Source: Aquimarina acroporae
Lineage (GTDB): Bacteria > Bacteroidota > Bacteroidia > Flavobacteriales > Flavobacteriaceae
Direction: 5' to 3'
Assembly: GCF_023195925.1 (NCBI RefSeq)
Contig: NZ_JALPRE010000011.1
Span: 296,804-360,803, forward strand
DNA: 64,000 nucleotides
Part shown: piece after piece, positions 8,293 to 17,442 of the stretch
Position numbering within the stretch: the stretch's first letter is position 1
Layout: every line of letters begins with the position of its first letter
Notes under the pieces: model-generated
The model's database searches: none
Seen by the model: only the letters and a program-made list of their open reading frames with translations
Told to the model about the DNA's origin: nothing
Program-made: the position numbers and the translations under genes

Positions 8293-11200
8293 TCATAAAC
8301 TAAAATTAACTCTTGCGAACAAAAACCTACCAGAATATCCAAACTGTGAAGTTCTTCTAGAAAACACAAATTGATCTCCAGCGGTTCCTCCGGCTCTGTT
8401 TTCATCGGGGTATACATCTAACAAGTTATTCGCTCCAATGGTCACATTTAAATTTTCAAGAAGTTCTGCCGAGAAAGAAAGATCGGTTACTACTTTCCCA
8501 TCATAAACCGCATCATCGCTTACCACGGTTCCGTCTACTCTTGGGTCGCCATTAAAATCATCTGGATCGGTTACCTCACCAAAAAACACATTACGTAACA
8601 ACACATTATACTTTCCAAAAGACAGAGCGTTGCTAAAACTTATTTTGGTTCTGGGTTGTGCCAGGGTTAAAAAGGCTTCTTCCTGCCCATCAAAGAAATT
8701 ACCACTTTGACCTGCATTTGCGATTCTCTCAGGAACTCTAATTTCTTCTACTTCAGTCTTGGCAAATGTGGCTGATAAATCATTTTTTAATGTTGCGTCT
8801 TCGCCAAAATTCATTTTATGAGAAATAACTACATCTACACCTTGTGACTTGGTATCAATGGCATTTACAAAAAATCGAGCGCTTGTAGCTCCTGCTGCTT
8901 GAAATATCTGTGTCAATTCTGGATCACCTCCGTTTCCAAAGCTACCACTATATACAATTCTATCATCGATATTGATTAAATAAGCATCTGCCGTAACTGT
9001 AAAATTTTGAATTTTGGCTGTAAGCCCAACACTAAAACTATTTGATGTTTCTTCTTTAAGTTTTGCAATTCCTATCAAGTCTGCAGCTCTACTATCATTG
9101 GTAAATGTTCCTTGCTCAAAAGGTTGATTATCTACAAAAACAGTACTTGTTCGGCTAAAGAATTGCTGATGTAATGATGGCGCTCTAAATCCTGTACTGT
9201 TGGCACCTCGCACAGAGAAGTTCTCTGTGATTTTATAACGAGTTGCTAATTTGTAATTGAAGGTGTCTCCAAAATCTGAGAAGTTCTCATATCTTCCTGC
9301 AAGACTCACCAACCATTTTTCTGTAAAGTCGGCTTCTAGATCAATATATCCGGCAATACTATTACGATATTCATCGGTTTCATTATTTGGATCGAAGCCT
9401 CTAAATACTTGAGAACCTCCTCCTAGAACAGCACCTGTAAAGTTATTACGCACCAAATCGGCATCTGGAGTTGTTCCTGTTACCACATTTCCATTAACAT
9501 CATAACTAACATACGATGCTTCTTCTCCCGCTGTAATGGCATAATTCTCTACCTTGTATTCTGCACCCATTGCCACGTTTAATCCACTAAAAATATCTTC
9601 ATAAAATCTGCTAATATCCAAATTCGTGGTATTCTGCATAAAGCTAAGTCCTCCGGCATCAAAATTTCTTGGTGTGGCTACACCTAATGTACCGTTACTA
9701 GAATTACTTACTGTAAAATCGAATGTGTTGGTTCCATAGGTATTTGAAAAATCTACATTCCAATTATTAACTACCCCTCGTATACCTACGGCAATAGATC
9801 TATCTACAATATCGGTTCCTATATTTGGTAAAAAACCATTTGGAAATGCTGGTGTATTTGCACGCCCATCCCCTTGTGCTGGTCTTCGGTAAAATCCAGA
9901 GGCCAGTCCTTCACGATAACTAATTCCTCCAAAACTGTAAAATTCTGCATCTTCCCCTAAAGGAATCGCCATATTTGCGAAGAATTTCCCTTCACGTAAT
10001 TTTGAGGTACCTACTCTAAATCTAAAATCTTCTCGGGTTAAACCTCTGGCAGCAAGTTCATCTTCATCTACATCTATATCTAATAAACTTCTAAAGGTTG
10101 CTATATCAGCATCATTGGTTACATCTAATGCAGCAATCTGGTCTCTTGTTGCCTGATCGAGGTAAGTTATTCCTTGTGCTGCGGTTTGGTAATCTGCCAA
10201 TGTCATTTCGGCAACGTTACCTCCCCCTTGAGCAAAAACACGTTCTGCACCATGATATCCTCTAAAAATATCTCCTTGATAATCTCTGTTACGCAATGCT
10301 GGCTCTCTAGTAGATAAAGATCCTGTAAAATTTATGTACCCACCATTATCTCCGATTGGCAATCCATAATTTACATCAAGTTTTACTTTTTCTCCATCGC
10401 TTCCGCCTTCAAACTGATTTGAGTTTTCGCTAAAATTAGCACCTGTATTTAACGTAACATCTAACTTATTAGTAGCTTTTTTCAATACGATATTGATTAC
10501 CCCTGCAATGGCATCAGAACCATATTGGGCAGCCGCACCATCACGTAGTACTTCTATGCGCTGTATGGCAGCTGTTGGTATTGCATTCATATCTGTTCCT
10601 ACGCTACCTGCTCCCACGGTACCATTTACATTTACCAGTGCAGTATTGTGTCTTCTTTTTCCGTTGATCAATACCAATACCTGATCAGGACCAAGTCCTC
10701 TCAAAGATGCTGGGTCAATGTGGTCTGTACCATCTGAAACTGTTTGCGTTTGCGATGTAAAAGAAGGCGCCACATAGTTAAGTATTTCGTTTAAAGAAGT
10801 TTGCGGGCCTTGCGTAGCTATTTCTGTGATGTCTAAAACATCAATTGGAACGGCCGTTTCAACTGCTGTACGGCTGGGATTTCTTGAACCTACAATTACC
10901 ACATCATCTAGTTGAGCTGAAGCATCTTTAAGTGTTACCGATATAAAATCTTTACCTTCTGCATTAACTTCGGTAGTTTCAAAACCAATATATGAAATCA
11001 CCAATATGCTATTCTCTTCGGGTAAACTAATCGTAAAATTTCCTTCAAAATCGGTTTGTGCACCAATTGTCGTTCCTTTTACCAAGACATTGGCTCCGGG
11101 TAACGGGCTTCCATTTGAATCTTTTACATTACCATTAATTTCTCTTTGAAGAATAGATTTCTTCTCATTTAAAGCAGACGTTTTCAAAACAATTTGTTTC

Positions 11201-11535
11201 CCAACGATGGTATAAGAAATGTCTGTATCTTCAAAAAGTAACGTTAATACATTTTCTATATTTTCTCTTTTAACTTTAATAGAAGTTTTCTGATTAACAT
11301 TTACCTCATCATTGATGTAAAAGAATTTATACGAAGTTTGATTTTTGATTTCCTCTAATACCTCAACAATTGGAGTTTGTTTAAAATCGAGTTCTATTTT
11401 GCCTTGAGAAAACCCAGAAGTACCCATCACCTGAAAGATGGAAAAACAAAATAAAACCAGTGTAAGCCTCATTTTTAAAACATTTGATTTGTGCGCTAAG
11501 TGTGAAAATAGCGTACGATTACCCTTTTTTTTCAT
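8293..11535 (-). CDS. TonB-dependent receptor with STN domain
   Basis: 1080 aa outer membrane receptor. In order: signal peptide (to about residue 44), STN signalling domain (about 48-120), CarboxypepD_reg-like beta-sandwich (about 131-215, PLPGANVLVKGTTIGAQTDF), plug (about 222-352, LRGLGPDQVLVLINGKRRH) and a 22-strand-type barrel to the C-terminus. The STN domain and the neighbouring fecR and sigma genes point to trans-envelope self-regulation, as in the FecA-FecR-FecI type. No SusD-like gene follows, so it is not a SusCD glycan importer. The ligand is unknown; a siderophore or other metal complex is possible. Confidence 0.93.
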   Translation of the reverse strand: MKKKGNRTLFSHLAHKSNVLKMRLTLVLFCFSIFQVMGTSGFSQGKIELDFKQTPIVEVLEEIKNQTSYKFFYINDEVNVNQKTSIKVKRENIENVLTLLFEDTDISYTIVGKQIVLKTSALNEKKSILQREINGNVKDSNGSPLPGANVLVKGTTIGAQTDFEGNFTISLPEENSILVISYIGFETTEVNAEGKDFISVTLKDASAQLDDVVIVGSRNPSRTAVETAVPIDVLDITEIATQGPQTSLNEILNYVAPSFTSQTQTVSDGTDHIDPASLRGLGPDQVLVLINGKRRHNTALVNVNGTVGAGSVGTDMNAIPTAAIQRIEVLRDGAAAQYGSDAIAGVINIVLKKATNKLDVTLNTGANFSENSNQFEGGSDGEKVKLDVNYGLPIGDNGGYINFTGSLSTREPALRNRDYQGDIFRGYHGAERVFAQGGGNVAEMTLADYQTAAQGITYLDQATRDQIAALDVTNDADIATFRSLLDIDVDEDELAARGLTREDFRFRVGTSKLREGKFFANMAIPLGEDAEFYSFGGISYREGLASGFYRRPAQGDGRANTPAFPNGFLPNIGTDIVDRSIAVGIRGVVNNWNVDFSNTYGTNTFDFTVSNSSNGTLGVATPRNFDAGGLSFMQNTTNLDISRFYEDIFSGLNVAMGAEYKVENYAITAGEEASYVSYDVNGNVVTGTTPDADLVRNNFTGAVLGGGSQVFRGFDPNNETDEYRNSIAGYIDLEADFTEKWLVSLAGRYENFSDFGDTFNYKLATRYKITENFSVRGANSTGFRAPSLHQQFFSRTSTVFVDNQPFEQGTFTNDSRAADLIGIAKLKEETSNSFSVGLTAKIQNFTVTADAYLINIDDRIVYSGSFGNGGDPELTQIFQAAGATSARFFVNAIDTKSQGVDVVISHKMNFGEDATLKNDLSATFAKTEVEEIRVPERIANAGQSGNFFDGQEEAFLTLAQPRTKISFSNALSFGKYNVLLRNVFFGEVTDPDDFNGDPRVDGTVVSDDAVYDGKVVTDLSFSAELLENLNVTIGANNLLDVYPDENRAGGTAGDQFVFSRRTSQFGYSGRFLFARVNFSL

Positions 11536-11582
11536 AATTTTGAAAAGTTTGGTTGTTAGTACTCAGTTAAATAATAATCGAA

Positions 11583-11626
11583 CCGTAAGGGGAAGTGTAG
11601 CAGCACTTCCTTTTTTTATTTTACGG
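11583..11626. repeat. Strong hairpin between fecR and the TonB receptor gene
   Basis: GGAAGTG (11591-11597) pairs with CACTTCC (11604-11610) around a 6-base loop. CCGTAA (11583-11588) can also pair with TTACGG (11621-11626), which includes the fecR stop codon. The seven-T run lies on the plus-strand side, so it resembles a terminator for plus-strand RNA although no plus-strand gene precedes it. On the fecR-receptor message it would be a hairpin without a U-tract, possibly a partial terminator or processing site. Confidence 0.6.
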
Positions 11627-12787
11627 ATTGATTGTAATTTTTTTGTCTTTTATTTCATATTTAAAATCTATTGTTTTAGAGAACACGTTTAGGATTTCCT
11701 CTACATTTTCTATATCAAACTCTCCAGTAAAATGTGTGTTATTTAATTTCTCATTGAAACTTATAATTTCTACATCATACGTTCTTTCAATTCTCTTATA
11801 CACCTCTACAAATGACTCATTATGTAAAATAATCTTCTTATGCATCCAAGAGGTAAATAGCGATGGGTCAACCTTTTTATGATCTAGTACTTTTTTATCT
11901 TTACGATATATAGCTTGGTGATTTGGCGTCAATTTTAATTTATCAATGTTAGCGTCAGTATTAGTAACGGCAACTGATCCTTCTACCAGAGTAGTTTTTA
12001 TGGTAGCATCATCTTCATAAGAGGATACGTTAAATTGGGTTCCCAATACCTCAACATCTAACATCCCTGTTTTAACAATAAACGGTTGTTGTTTGTTGGT
12101 AGTAACATCAAAAAATGCTTCTCCTTTAAGATGTACTAGTCGATTTTCAGATGTCCCGTTAAATTCTCGTGGGAATTTTAAAGAACTAGCTGCGTTTAAC
12201 CATACTTTGGTGCCATCAGACAAAGTGAGTTGAAATAGTTTTCCTTTCGGAATTGAAATCTCAAGATATTCAGTTGTTGCACTAGAGTTCTTCCCTTGAA
12301 CTACAAGTCTATCTTGATCCTTTTTAACGACAAGGTTACCTTTTGTATCTTTAATATCGGCACTTCCATCAATGCCTATATAACTCACTGTACCATCAGC
12401 CTGTACAATTTTTATTTTATCTGAAGGTGCTTCATCTACCGAAACAATTTTGGAATCTGTCTCAAATAAAGACGTGTTTGTTCTAGTATATGTATATATT
12501 CCCAAAATCACCCCAGATACTACTGCAGCATAAGCAAGAATTTTTAAGACAGGCTTGAAGGAAATTACTTTGGTTTCTTTTGAGTTTATTGTATCCACAA
12601 AACGCTCAAAGGCACCATCGGTATTAATATCTACACCTTCTTTGGCAGCATACCATTTTTTAATTTCTTCTTTAAAAAAAGTCGCATTCTCCTGATCTTT
12701 AACAATCCATTGTTTGAGCTGTTTTCTCTCTTCAGAGGTGATACTCCCTTCAAGGTATCTTCTAATTATTGTTAAATAATTAATCAT
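11621..12787 (-). CDS. FecR family anti-sigma factor
   Basis: 388 aa single-pass membrane regulator. The N-terminal cytoplasmic anti-sigma part (about 1-75) is followed by one membrane helix (about 82-98, ILAYAAVVSGVILGIYTY), a periplasmic FecR domain (about 170-285, PKGKLFQLTLSDGTKVWLNA) and a C-terminal DUF4974-type domain (about 315-385) that resembles the STN domain of its receptor. It is expected to hold the divergently encoded sigma factor and release it when the receptor at 8293-11535 binds ligand. The receptor gene starts 85 bases downstream. Confidence 0.92.
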   Translation of the reverse strand: MINYLTIIRRYLEGSITSEERKQLKQWIVKDQENATFFKEEIKKWYAAKEGVDINTDGAFERFVDTINSKETKVISFKPVLKILAYAAVVSGVILGIYTYTRTNTSLFETDSKIVSVDEAPSDKIKIVQADGTVSYIGIDGSADIKDTKGNLVVKKDQDRLVVQGKNSSATTEYLEISIPKGKLFQLTLSDGTKVWLNAASSLKFPREFNGTSENRLVHLKGEAFFDVTTNKQQPFIVKTGMLDVEVLGTQFNVSSYEDDATIKTTLVEGSVAVTNTDANIDKLKLTPNHQAIYRKDKKVLDHKKVDPSLFTSWMHKKIILHNESFVEVYKRIERTYDVEIISFNEKLNNTHFTGEFDIENVEEILNVFSKTIDFKYEIKDKKITINP

Positions 12788-12873
12788 TTTATTCTTTTTC
12801 TATCTATAAGATGCAGAAATCTCACCAATCCCCTACTTTATTTTAATTTTTTTAATTTAGCGTGTGTCTTGAT

Positions 12874-13428
12874 ATGAAAAAAAGTTCCCCCGACATAGAA
12901 AAATCGCTTATTAAGGGATTAACCCTTGGTGATGAGAAGAGTTATAAAATTCTTTTTAATGAGTACTATGAATGGTTATGCAATTATGTCTATAAGCTAA
13001 CCAACGATAGGATATTATCTGAAGATTTGGTGCAAAACGTAATGCTTCGACTTTGGGAAAAAAAATCTTCTTTAAAAATAACCAGTTCTCTCAAAAATTA
13101 TCTGTTTCGATCTTGTCACAATGAGTTTTTGATGTATCTACGTGTTCAGAAAAAAGAACATGATGCTCTAGATGAATTAAAATGGCAAGCGCTTTTTGAG
13201 ATGTATGATCAAAAAGAGGATCAAACCGAAGCCGACTGGAACAAGCTAGAAAAGGTCATGGAGCAACTTCCTCAAAAATGTAAGGAGGTTTTCAAATTAA
13301 GTCGTCTTGAACAAAAGAAACACAAGGAAATTGCAGAAATACTAGGCATCTCTACCAAAACGGTTGAAGCCCATATTAGCAAGGCCTTGCGGTTCTTAAA
13401 AACAAATGTTTCTGGCTTTTTCTTCTAA
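12874..13428 (+). CDS. ECF-type RNA polymerase sigma-70 factor
   Basis: 184 aa from the ATG at 12874; a GTG at 12862 would add four residues. Region 2 (about 25-85) includes LSEDLVQNVMLRLWEK. Region 4 (about 120-180) is a helix-turn-helix with LGISTKTVEAHISKAL. It is divergent from fecR with an 86-base gap and is the probable partner of that anti-sigma factor. Its targets very likely include the fecR-receptor operon. Bacteroidota sigma factors of this FecI-like group are usually named by their neighbouring receptor. Confidence 0.92.
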   Translation: MKKSSPDIEKSLIKGLTLGDEKSYKILFNEYYEWLCNYVYKLTNDRILSEDLVQNVMLRLWEKKSSLKITSSLKNYLFRSCHNEFLMYLRVQKKEHDALDELKWQALFEMYDQKEDQTEADWNKLEKVMEQLPQKCKEVFKLSRLEQKKHKEIAEILGISTKTVEAHISKALRFLKTNVSGFFF

Positions 13429-13458
13429 TCACAAGCCGGTTCACATAAAATTTATCTC

Positions 13459-14154
13459 TTACTTATTAAAGTGCTCTTCCAGCTCTTTAAGTGTTTCTTC
13501 AGAGGTAGCAATATCTTTTACCACTTCTCCCTTATCTAAAACTACGATACGCTCACACACTTCGGTTACATGCATGAGATCATGACTAGATACTAAAACC
13601 GTTATATCTGGATCGGCAGAAAGCTCTTTAATGATTTTTTTAAGTCGTATTTGTGTTGTAGGATCTAAATTAGCAAAAGGTTCATCCAGAATAATAACTT
13701 CAGGTTTACCTATCAAAGCCGCAACGATACCTACCTTTTTCTGATTTCCTTTTGAAAGATCTCTAAGATACTTTCGTTGTCCTAAAATTTCACCGTGAAA
13801 AAAATCTTCAAATTGTGCCAGCAGAGCATCTACATCAGCTTTATTCTGACCTCTTAACTCTCCTATGAAATAGAAATATTCTTCGGCAGTTAAATATCCT
13901 ATTAAGAAAGTTTCATCTATGAATGCCGACGTTATAGATTTCCAATCTTCGCTTAGATTTACTTTAATTCCATTATTTTCGATATGCCCTGTTGTAGGTT
14001 GAATTAGATCCAGCAACGCACTAAAAAGTGTTGTTTTACCAGCTCCATTATTACCTACCAAGCCAAAGCTTTTTCCTTTTTGAATTTCTAAATGATCAAT
14101 ATTAAGAACCGTGTTACCGGTATATGTTTTTGAAAGATTATGTACTTCTATCAT
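13459..14154 (-). CDS. ABC transporter ATP-binding protein
   Basis: 231 aa nucleotide-binding subunit. Visible motifs are Walker A GNNGAGKTT (about 35-43), the signature LSKGNQKKVG (about 132), Walker B VIILDEPFANLDP (about 152-164) and the switch His in VSSHD (about 190). The ABC signature departs from LSGGQ at the third residue (K for G), which is common in exporters of the CcmA/NatA type. It lies 4 bases after the DUF5687 membrane gene and forms a transporter with it. Substrate unknown. Confidence 0.92.
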   Translation of the reverse strand: MIEVHNLSKTYTGNTVLNIDHLEIQKGKSFGLVGNNGAGKTTLFSALLDLIQPTTGHIENNGIKVNLSEDWKSITSAFIDETFLIGYLTAEEYFYFIGELRGQNKADVDALLAQFEDFFHGEILGQRKYLRDLSKGNQKKVGIVAALIGKPEVIILDEPFANLDPTTQIRLKKIIKELSADPDITVLVSSHDLMHVTEVCERIVVLDKGEVVKDIATSEETLKELEEHFNK

Positions 14155-14158
14155 CTTC

Positions 14159-15631
14159 TTATTTTTTTTGTTTGTATGCCGATATGGTTTTATACTTTTC
14201 TGTTTTATATATCTTTTCGATTATATCAAATACTTTATCTCTAAATGCGAATCCTGCCAATCCGGCTACCGTGACCAATGCATACCCGGCATAGGGGCTA
14301 TATGTATAATGTCCAATTGCATATAGGATCATAGGCAGTACCATTTTAGGTAATGATAACATAAGGGTTTTGGTGTTAAATGCCTGTTTGTCTCCAAAAG
14401 CTTTTTTATTGCTGGTAAGGTCTATAGGTGTTTTTACATAAGCTCCAGCCCAAAGTACTACATGAGAATTTACTCCAATATTGTAAATCGAGGCAACAAT
14501 AATGGCTAGATATACATCCCAACCAAAGTAAAGATATCCCGATGCCAACACTGTAGAAATTAAAGTCGCAATTACCATAAGCCACCATTTAGAAGACAAA
14601 TACTCTTTGTACTTTATATTCTGGCTCATCATTAATGGATAATAAGAACTATCCCAACTCGGTACAAATTGACCAAAACTTAACAGAAATCCCCCGGTTA
14701 CAAAAATGGCTGCAAATATTTTCCAAACAGGTCCATCATAGGCTTCTACAGATCCCGTAAAAAATAGTAATCCGTAAAAAAGAAAAAGAACACTCACCAT
14801 CACCGTCGACCTTGCTCTTTTATTTCTCTTAATCAATTTTATATCATTCTTAAGAAAAGTAGCGGTCTTACCGAATCGATCTAACCAATCGAGGTTTTCT
14901 GTTTTAATATTTTTCGATTGTTTGGCTAATCCAGCATCTAGATATAAATCTTTGACAAAAGATCTAAAAGAAAACACAATAAGTAATATCGTGATTATTA
15001 CAGGAATCAAAGTAACTGCCCACGAGTTGTAAAGTGCCTGAAAGAATGGAGCGGTGTAAACGGTTATATCGAAATAACCAAAATAGTGCAATCCACCTAA
15101 AACAGCAATTACTCCTCCTATGATAAAGATCAAATTATCTTTTTTATTCAGAATGATATTTAGAAAGTTATTACCATAAACCAAAGCGATCAGACCGAGA
15201 TTCCATAGTAATACATTAGCAACCGGATAATCGTTGGCGATCATTGTAATTGAAAATGGAATAAAAAAGAAGGCATGAATGACGTTAAAAAAAGAAAATG
15301 CCGTTTTTCCGAAAGCGAAAGAGACTATTTTCTTTTTATTAAACGGTAACAGTAATAAGGGTTTAATGTTAATCACTGGCATTTTTTGCAACGCATATCT
15401 AAAAAGCAGATCTCCCACCCACCAATAGATCAAAAATCTATTAATAGTATCGAGGGGGTCCAGCTCCAGTTTTTCTTCGATTACTGTAAACGCCCCTATC
15501 CCTCCTAGGGCAGATAGTCCCAGCAACCAAAATGCCCAAAATGCCATAAAGAGCTTCATAAATAATCCCGAGGTCATCGATGCCGACCTCCAAAAGGATT
15601 TCCATTGTAGTGTAATAAAATATTTGAACAT
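14159..15631 (-). CDS. DUF5687 family membrane protein, ABC permease partner
   Basis: 490 aa with roughly ten to twelve membrane helices and no signal peptide. The N-terminus (MFKYFITLQWKSFWRSAS) resembles DUF5687 proteins, a Bacteroidota family usually paired with an ABC ATPase. The 4-base gap to the ATPase gene supports one complex. It is probably the transmembrane half of an export-type ABC system. No motif reveals the substrate. The gene is divergent from the flavoreductase at 15783. Confidence 0.8.
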   Translation of the reverse strand: MFKYFITLQWKSFWRSASMTSGLFMKLFMAFWAFWLLGLSALGGIGAFTVIEEKLELDPLDTINRFLIYWWVGDLLFRYALQKMPVINIKPLLLLPFNKKKIVSFAFGKTAFSFFNVIHAFFFIPFSITMIANDYPVANVLLWNLGLIALVYGNNFLNIILNKKDNLIFIIGGVIAVLGGLHYFGYFDITVYTAPFFQALYNSWAVTLIPVIITILLIVFSFRSFVKDLYLDAGLAKQSKNIKTENLDWLDRFGKTATFLKNDIKLIKRNKRARSTVMVSVLFLFYGLLFFTGSVEAYDGPVWKIFAAIFVTGGFLLSFGQFVPSWDSSYYPLMMSQNIKYKEYLSSKWWLMVIATLISTVLASGYLYFGWDVYLAIIVASIYNIGVNSHVVLWAGAYVKTPIDLTSNKKAFGDKQAFNTKTLMLSLPKMVLPMILYAIGHYTYSPYAGYALVTVAGLAGFAFRDKVFDIIEKIYKTEKYKTISAYKQKK

Positions 15632-15782
15632 TGTTGAAAGTAGTTTGTAAAAGAGGAAGAAAGACCTCTTACTCTATTTAGTAATCGAAATCTTATTTTT
15701 GTTACAAAATCGATTTAGATAATTTTATCTTAAAACGTATCTTCTCTGCTTGCATTTGTTATTTTTGCCAAAAAATATTGCA

Positions 15783-16835
15783 ATGTCAGATTTCCATAAA
15801 CTAACGATACAAAATATTGTAAAAGAAACTCCTAGTGCTGTTTCTATTGCCTTTGAAATACCATCAAACCTTAAAGAAACCTATACCTTTATTCCTGGAC
15901 AATATATCACTATAAAAACCGAAGTTGATGGTGAAGAAATTAGAAGGGCTTATTCTATTTGTAGTAGTTTACAAAGTGGTGAGGTAAGAGTAGCCGTAAA
16001 GGAGATAGCAGGAGGAACATTCTCTGTAATTGCTAATAACCAATTAAAAACTGGTGATGCTCTAGAGGTTCACCCTCCAGAAGGTCATTTTCTACTTAAC
16101 ACCAACACCAACGCAGCAAACACTTATGCTGCCTTTGCCGCGGGAAGTGGGATCACTCCTATCATGAGTATGATCACTTCGGTATTACAAGAAGAACCCG
16201 ATAGTAAATTTGTATTGGTGTATGGAAATAAAAGTCCCGAAGAGACCATATTTTACAGCCAGTTAACCGCACTTCAGGAACAATATGCAGATCGCCTATT
16301 TATAGAATTTGTATATAGCAAATCACAGCAAGACAATGCCCACTTTGGTAGAATAGAAAAGCCTATTGTGAATTTTGTTGTAAAGAACAAGTTCAAAGAC
16401 ACTGATTTTGAAGCTTTTTATTTGTGTGGTCCAGAAGAAATGATCAATGAAGTGACTTCAATTCTTGAGGAAAATGGAATTGTAAAAGACCGTATCCACT
16501 TTGAGTTATTTACAAGCAGTACCGAAACAGCAGAAATAGACGTAGCACTAGAAGGAAAAGCGACGGTGACCGCAATTGTAGATGATGAAGAATTCACCTT
16601 TGTTATGGATCAAAAGAAAACCCTTCTTGATGCAGCATTAGACGAAGATATTGATGCTCCTTATTCTTGTCAAGGCGGAGTATGTAGTTCTTGTATTTGC
16701 AAAGTGGTTGAAGGAACTGCTGTTATGGAAAAAAATAGCATACTTACAGATAGTGAAGTTGCCGAAGGGCTTGTATTGGCATGCCAGGCTCATCCAACCT
16801 CAGCTTCAGTAAAAATAGATTTTGATGATGTTTAA
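15783..16835 (+). CDS. PaaE-type ferredoxin-NADP reductase (flavin, 2Fe-2S)
   Basis: 350 aa three-domain electron-transfer protein. An FAD-binding barrel (RAYSICS near residue 60) is followed by an NAD(P)-binding domain (GSGITPIMS near 123) and a C-terminal plant-type 2Fe-2S ferredoxin domain with cysteines in CQGGVCSSCIC and a distant fourth Cys in LACQAH. This order matches PaaE, the reductase of phenylacetyl-CoA epoxidase, but no paaABCD genes are nearby, so the partner oxygenase is unknown. I chose the ATG at 15783 over an upstream TTG at 15750; homologs start at the barrel domain. TATTTTTG at 15760-15767 is a possible -7 element. Confidence 0.88.
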   Translation: MSDFHKLTIQNIVKETPSAVSIAFEIPSNLKETYTFIPGQYITIKTEVDGEEIRRAYSICSSLQSGEVRVAVKEIAGGTFSVIANNQLKTGDALEVHPPEGHFLLNTNTNAANTYAAFAAGSGITPIMSMITSVLQEEPDSKFVLVYGNKSPEETIFYSQLTALQEQYADRLFIEFVYSKSQQDNAHFGRIEKPIVNFVVKNKFKDTDFEAFYLCGPEEMINEVTSILEENGIVKDRIHFELFTSSTETAEIDVALEGKATVTAIVDDEEFTFVMDQKKTLLDAALDEDIDAPYSCQGGVCSSCICKVVEGTAVMEKNSILTDSEVAEGLVLACQAHPTSASVKIDFDDV

Positions 16836-16845
16836 AGGCTACTCC

Positions 16846-16897
16846 CGAAAGTAAGAATTAAATCTTTTGTGGATTTTACGCAAAATCCTTACTTTCG
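16846..16897. repeat. Nested inverted repeat between the flavoreductase and BLUF genes
   Basis: An outer 10-base perfect inverted repeat, CGAAAGTAAG (16846-16855) and CTTACTTTCG (16888-16897), encloses an inner 7-base hairpin, GGATTTT (16871-16877) with AAAATCC (16882-16888), loop ACGC. It fills most of the 84-base gap. There is no following T-tract, so it is not a standard terminator. It could be an mRNA structure controlling the BLUF gene, or a protein-binding palindrome. Confidence 0.7.
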
Positions 16898-16919
16898 ATA
16901 GAACTAATCCTTTATTTCA

Positions 16920-17360
16920 ATGTCCAAATTAGCGTGTTGCTTGTATATAAGTATCGAAAACCAGGTTTTTGATGAACAAAAAATAAGTGAATTAATTAAA
17001 AAAGCGAGGCTTCAAAATCAAAAAAACAACATTACTGGGTTTTTGTATTACCGCCAAAATCATTTTTTTCAATATATAGAAGGGGACCCAAACGATCTAG
17101 ATAATTTATTGCAAAAATTACAGGACGATTCTAGGCACACCATATTAAATCGAGCTTCAGATAAAGACTTAAAAGAACGTAGGTTTGACAACTGGAGTAT
17201 GGGTAACCTAAAAACAGATGAACTCATTCAAATAAAATTAGAAGATATTATTCTAGATTATCTTTCTTGGCTGAAAACCTATAAAGGTGTAGAATTTGAA
17301 AATACTTGGAGCATTATAGATAAGCTTGCCGAGTATAGAAATAAAGGTGCACTTTCATAA
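16920..17360 (+). CDS. BLUF-domain blue-light photoreceptor
   Basis: 146 aa. Residues 1-96 are a complete BLUF domain that binds FAD. By alignment to AppA from memory, the photocycle residues are all present: Tyr9 (AppA Tyr21), Asn33 (Asn45), Gln51 (Gln63), Trp92 (Trp104) and Met94 (Met106). The signature GFLYYRQNHFFQYIEG is clear. The remaining 50 residues form one or two helices with no output domain, so it is a short BLUF protein acting through protein contacts. It follows the flavoreductase by 84 bases on the same strand. Confidence 0.93.
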   Translation: MSKLACCLYISIENQVFDEQKISELIKKARLQNQKNNITGFLYYRQNHFFQYIEGDPNDLDNLLQKLQDDSRHTILNRASDKDLKERRFDNWSMGNLKTDELIQIKLEDIILDYLSWLKTYKGVEFENTWSIIDKLAEYRNKGALS

Positions 17361-17372
17361 CAATATAACAAT

Positions 17373-17389
17373 ACCTAAGCACATTAGGT
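17373..17389 (+). terminator. Weak hairpin after the BLUF gene
   Basis: ACCTAA (17373-17378) pairs with TTAGGT (17384-17389), loop GCACA, 13 bases past the BLUF stop. A T-rich stretch follows only after about 10 bases. It may help end the transcript before the convergent GT9 gene but is not a strong terminator. Confidence 0.3.
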
Positions 17390-17442
17390 TCTGTGTACAT
17401 TTATTTGTTTTTTCAGTGTTTTCAGAAAATAGAAAGGTGATT

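Noticed and set aside
8293..11535. TonB receptor as SusC of a polysaccharide utilisation locus
   Set aside because: No SusD-like lipoprotein or glycoside hydrolase follows; a terminator and then porW come next.
15651..15670. AAGAGG/CCTCTT inverted repeat between the DUF5687 and flavoreductase genes
   Set aside because: Six base pairs with an 8-base loop and no T-run; no clear role.
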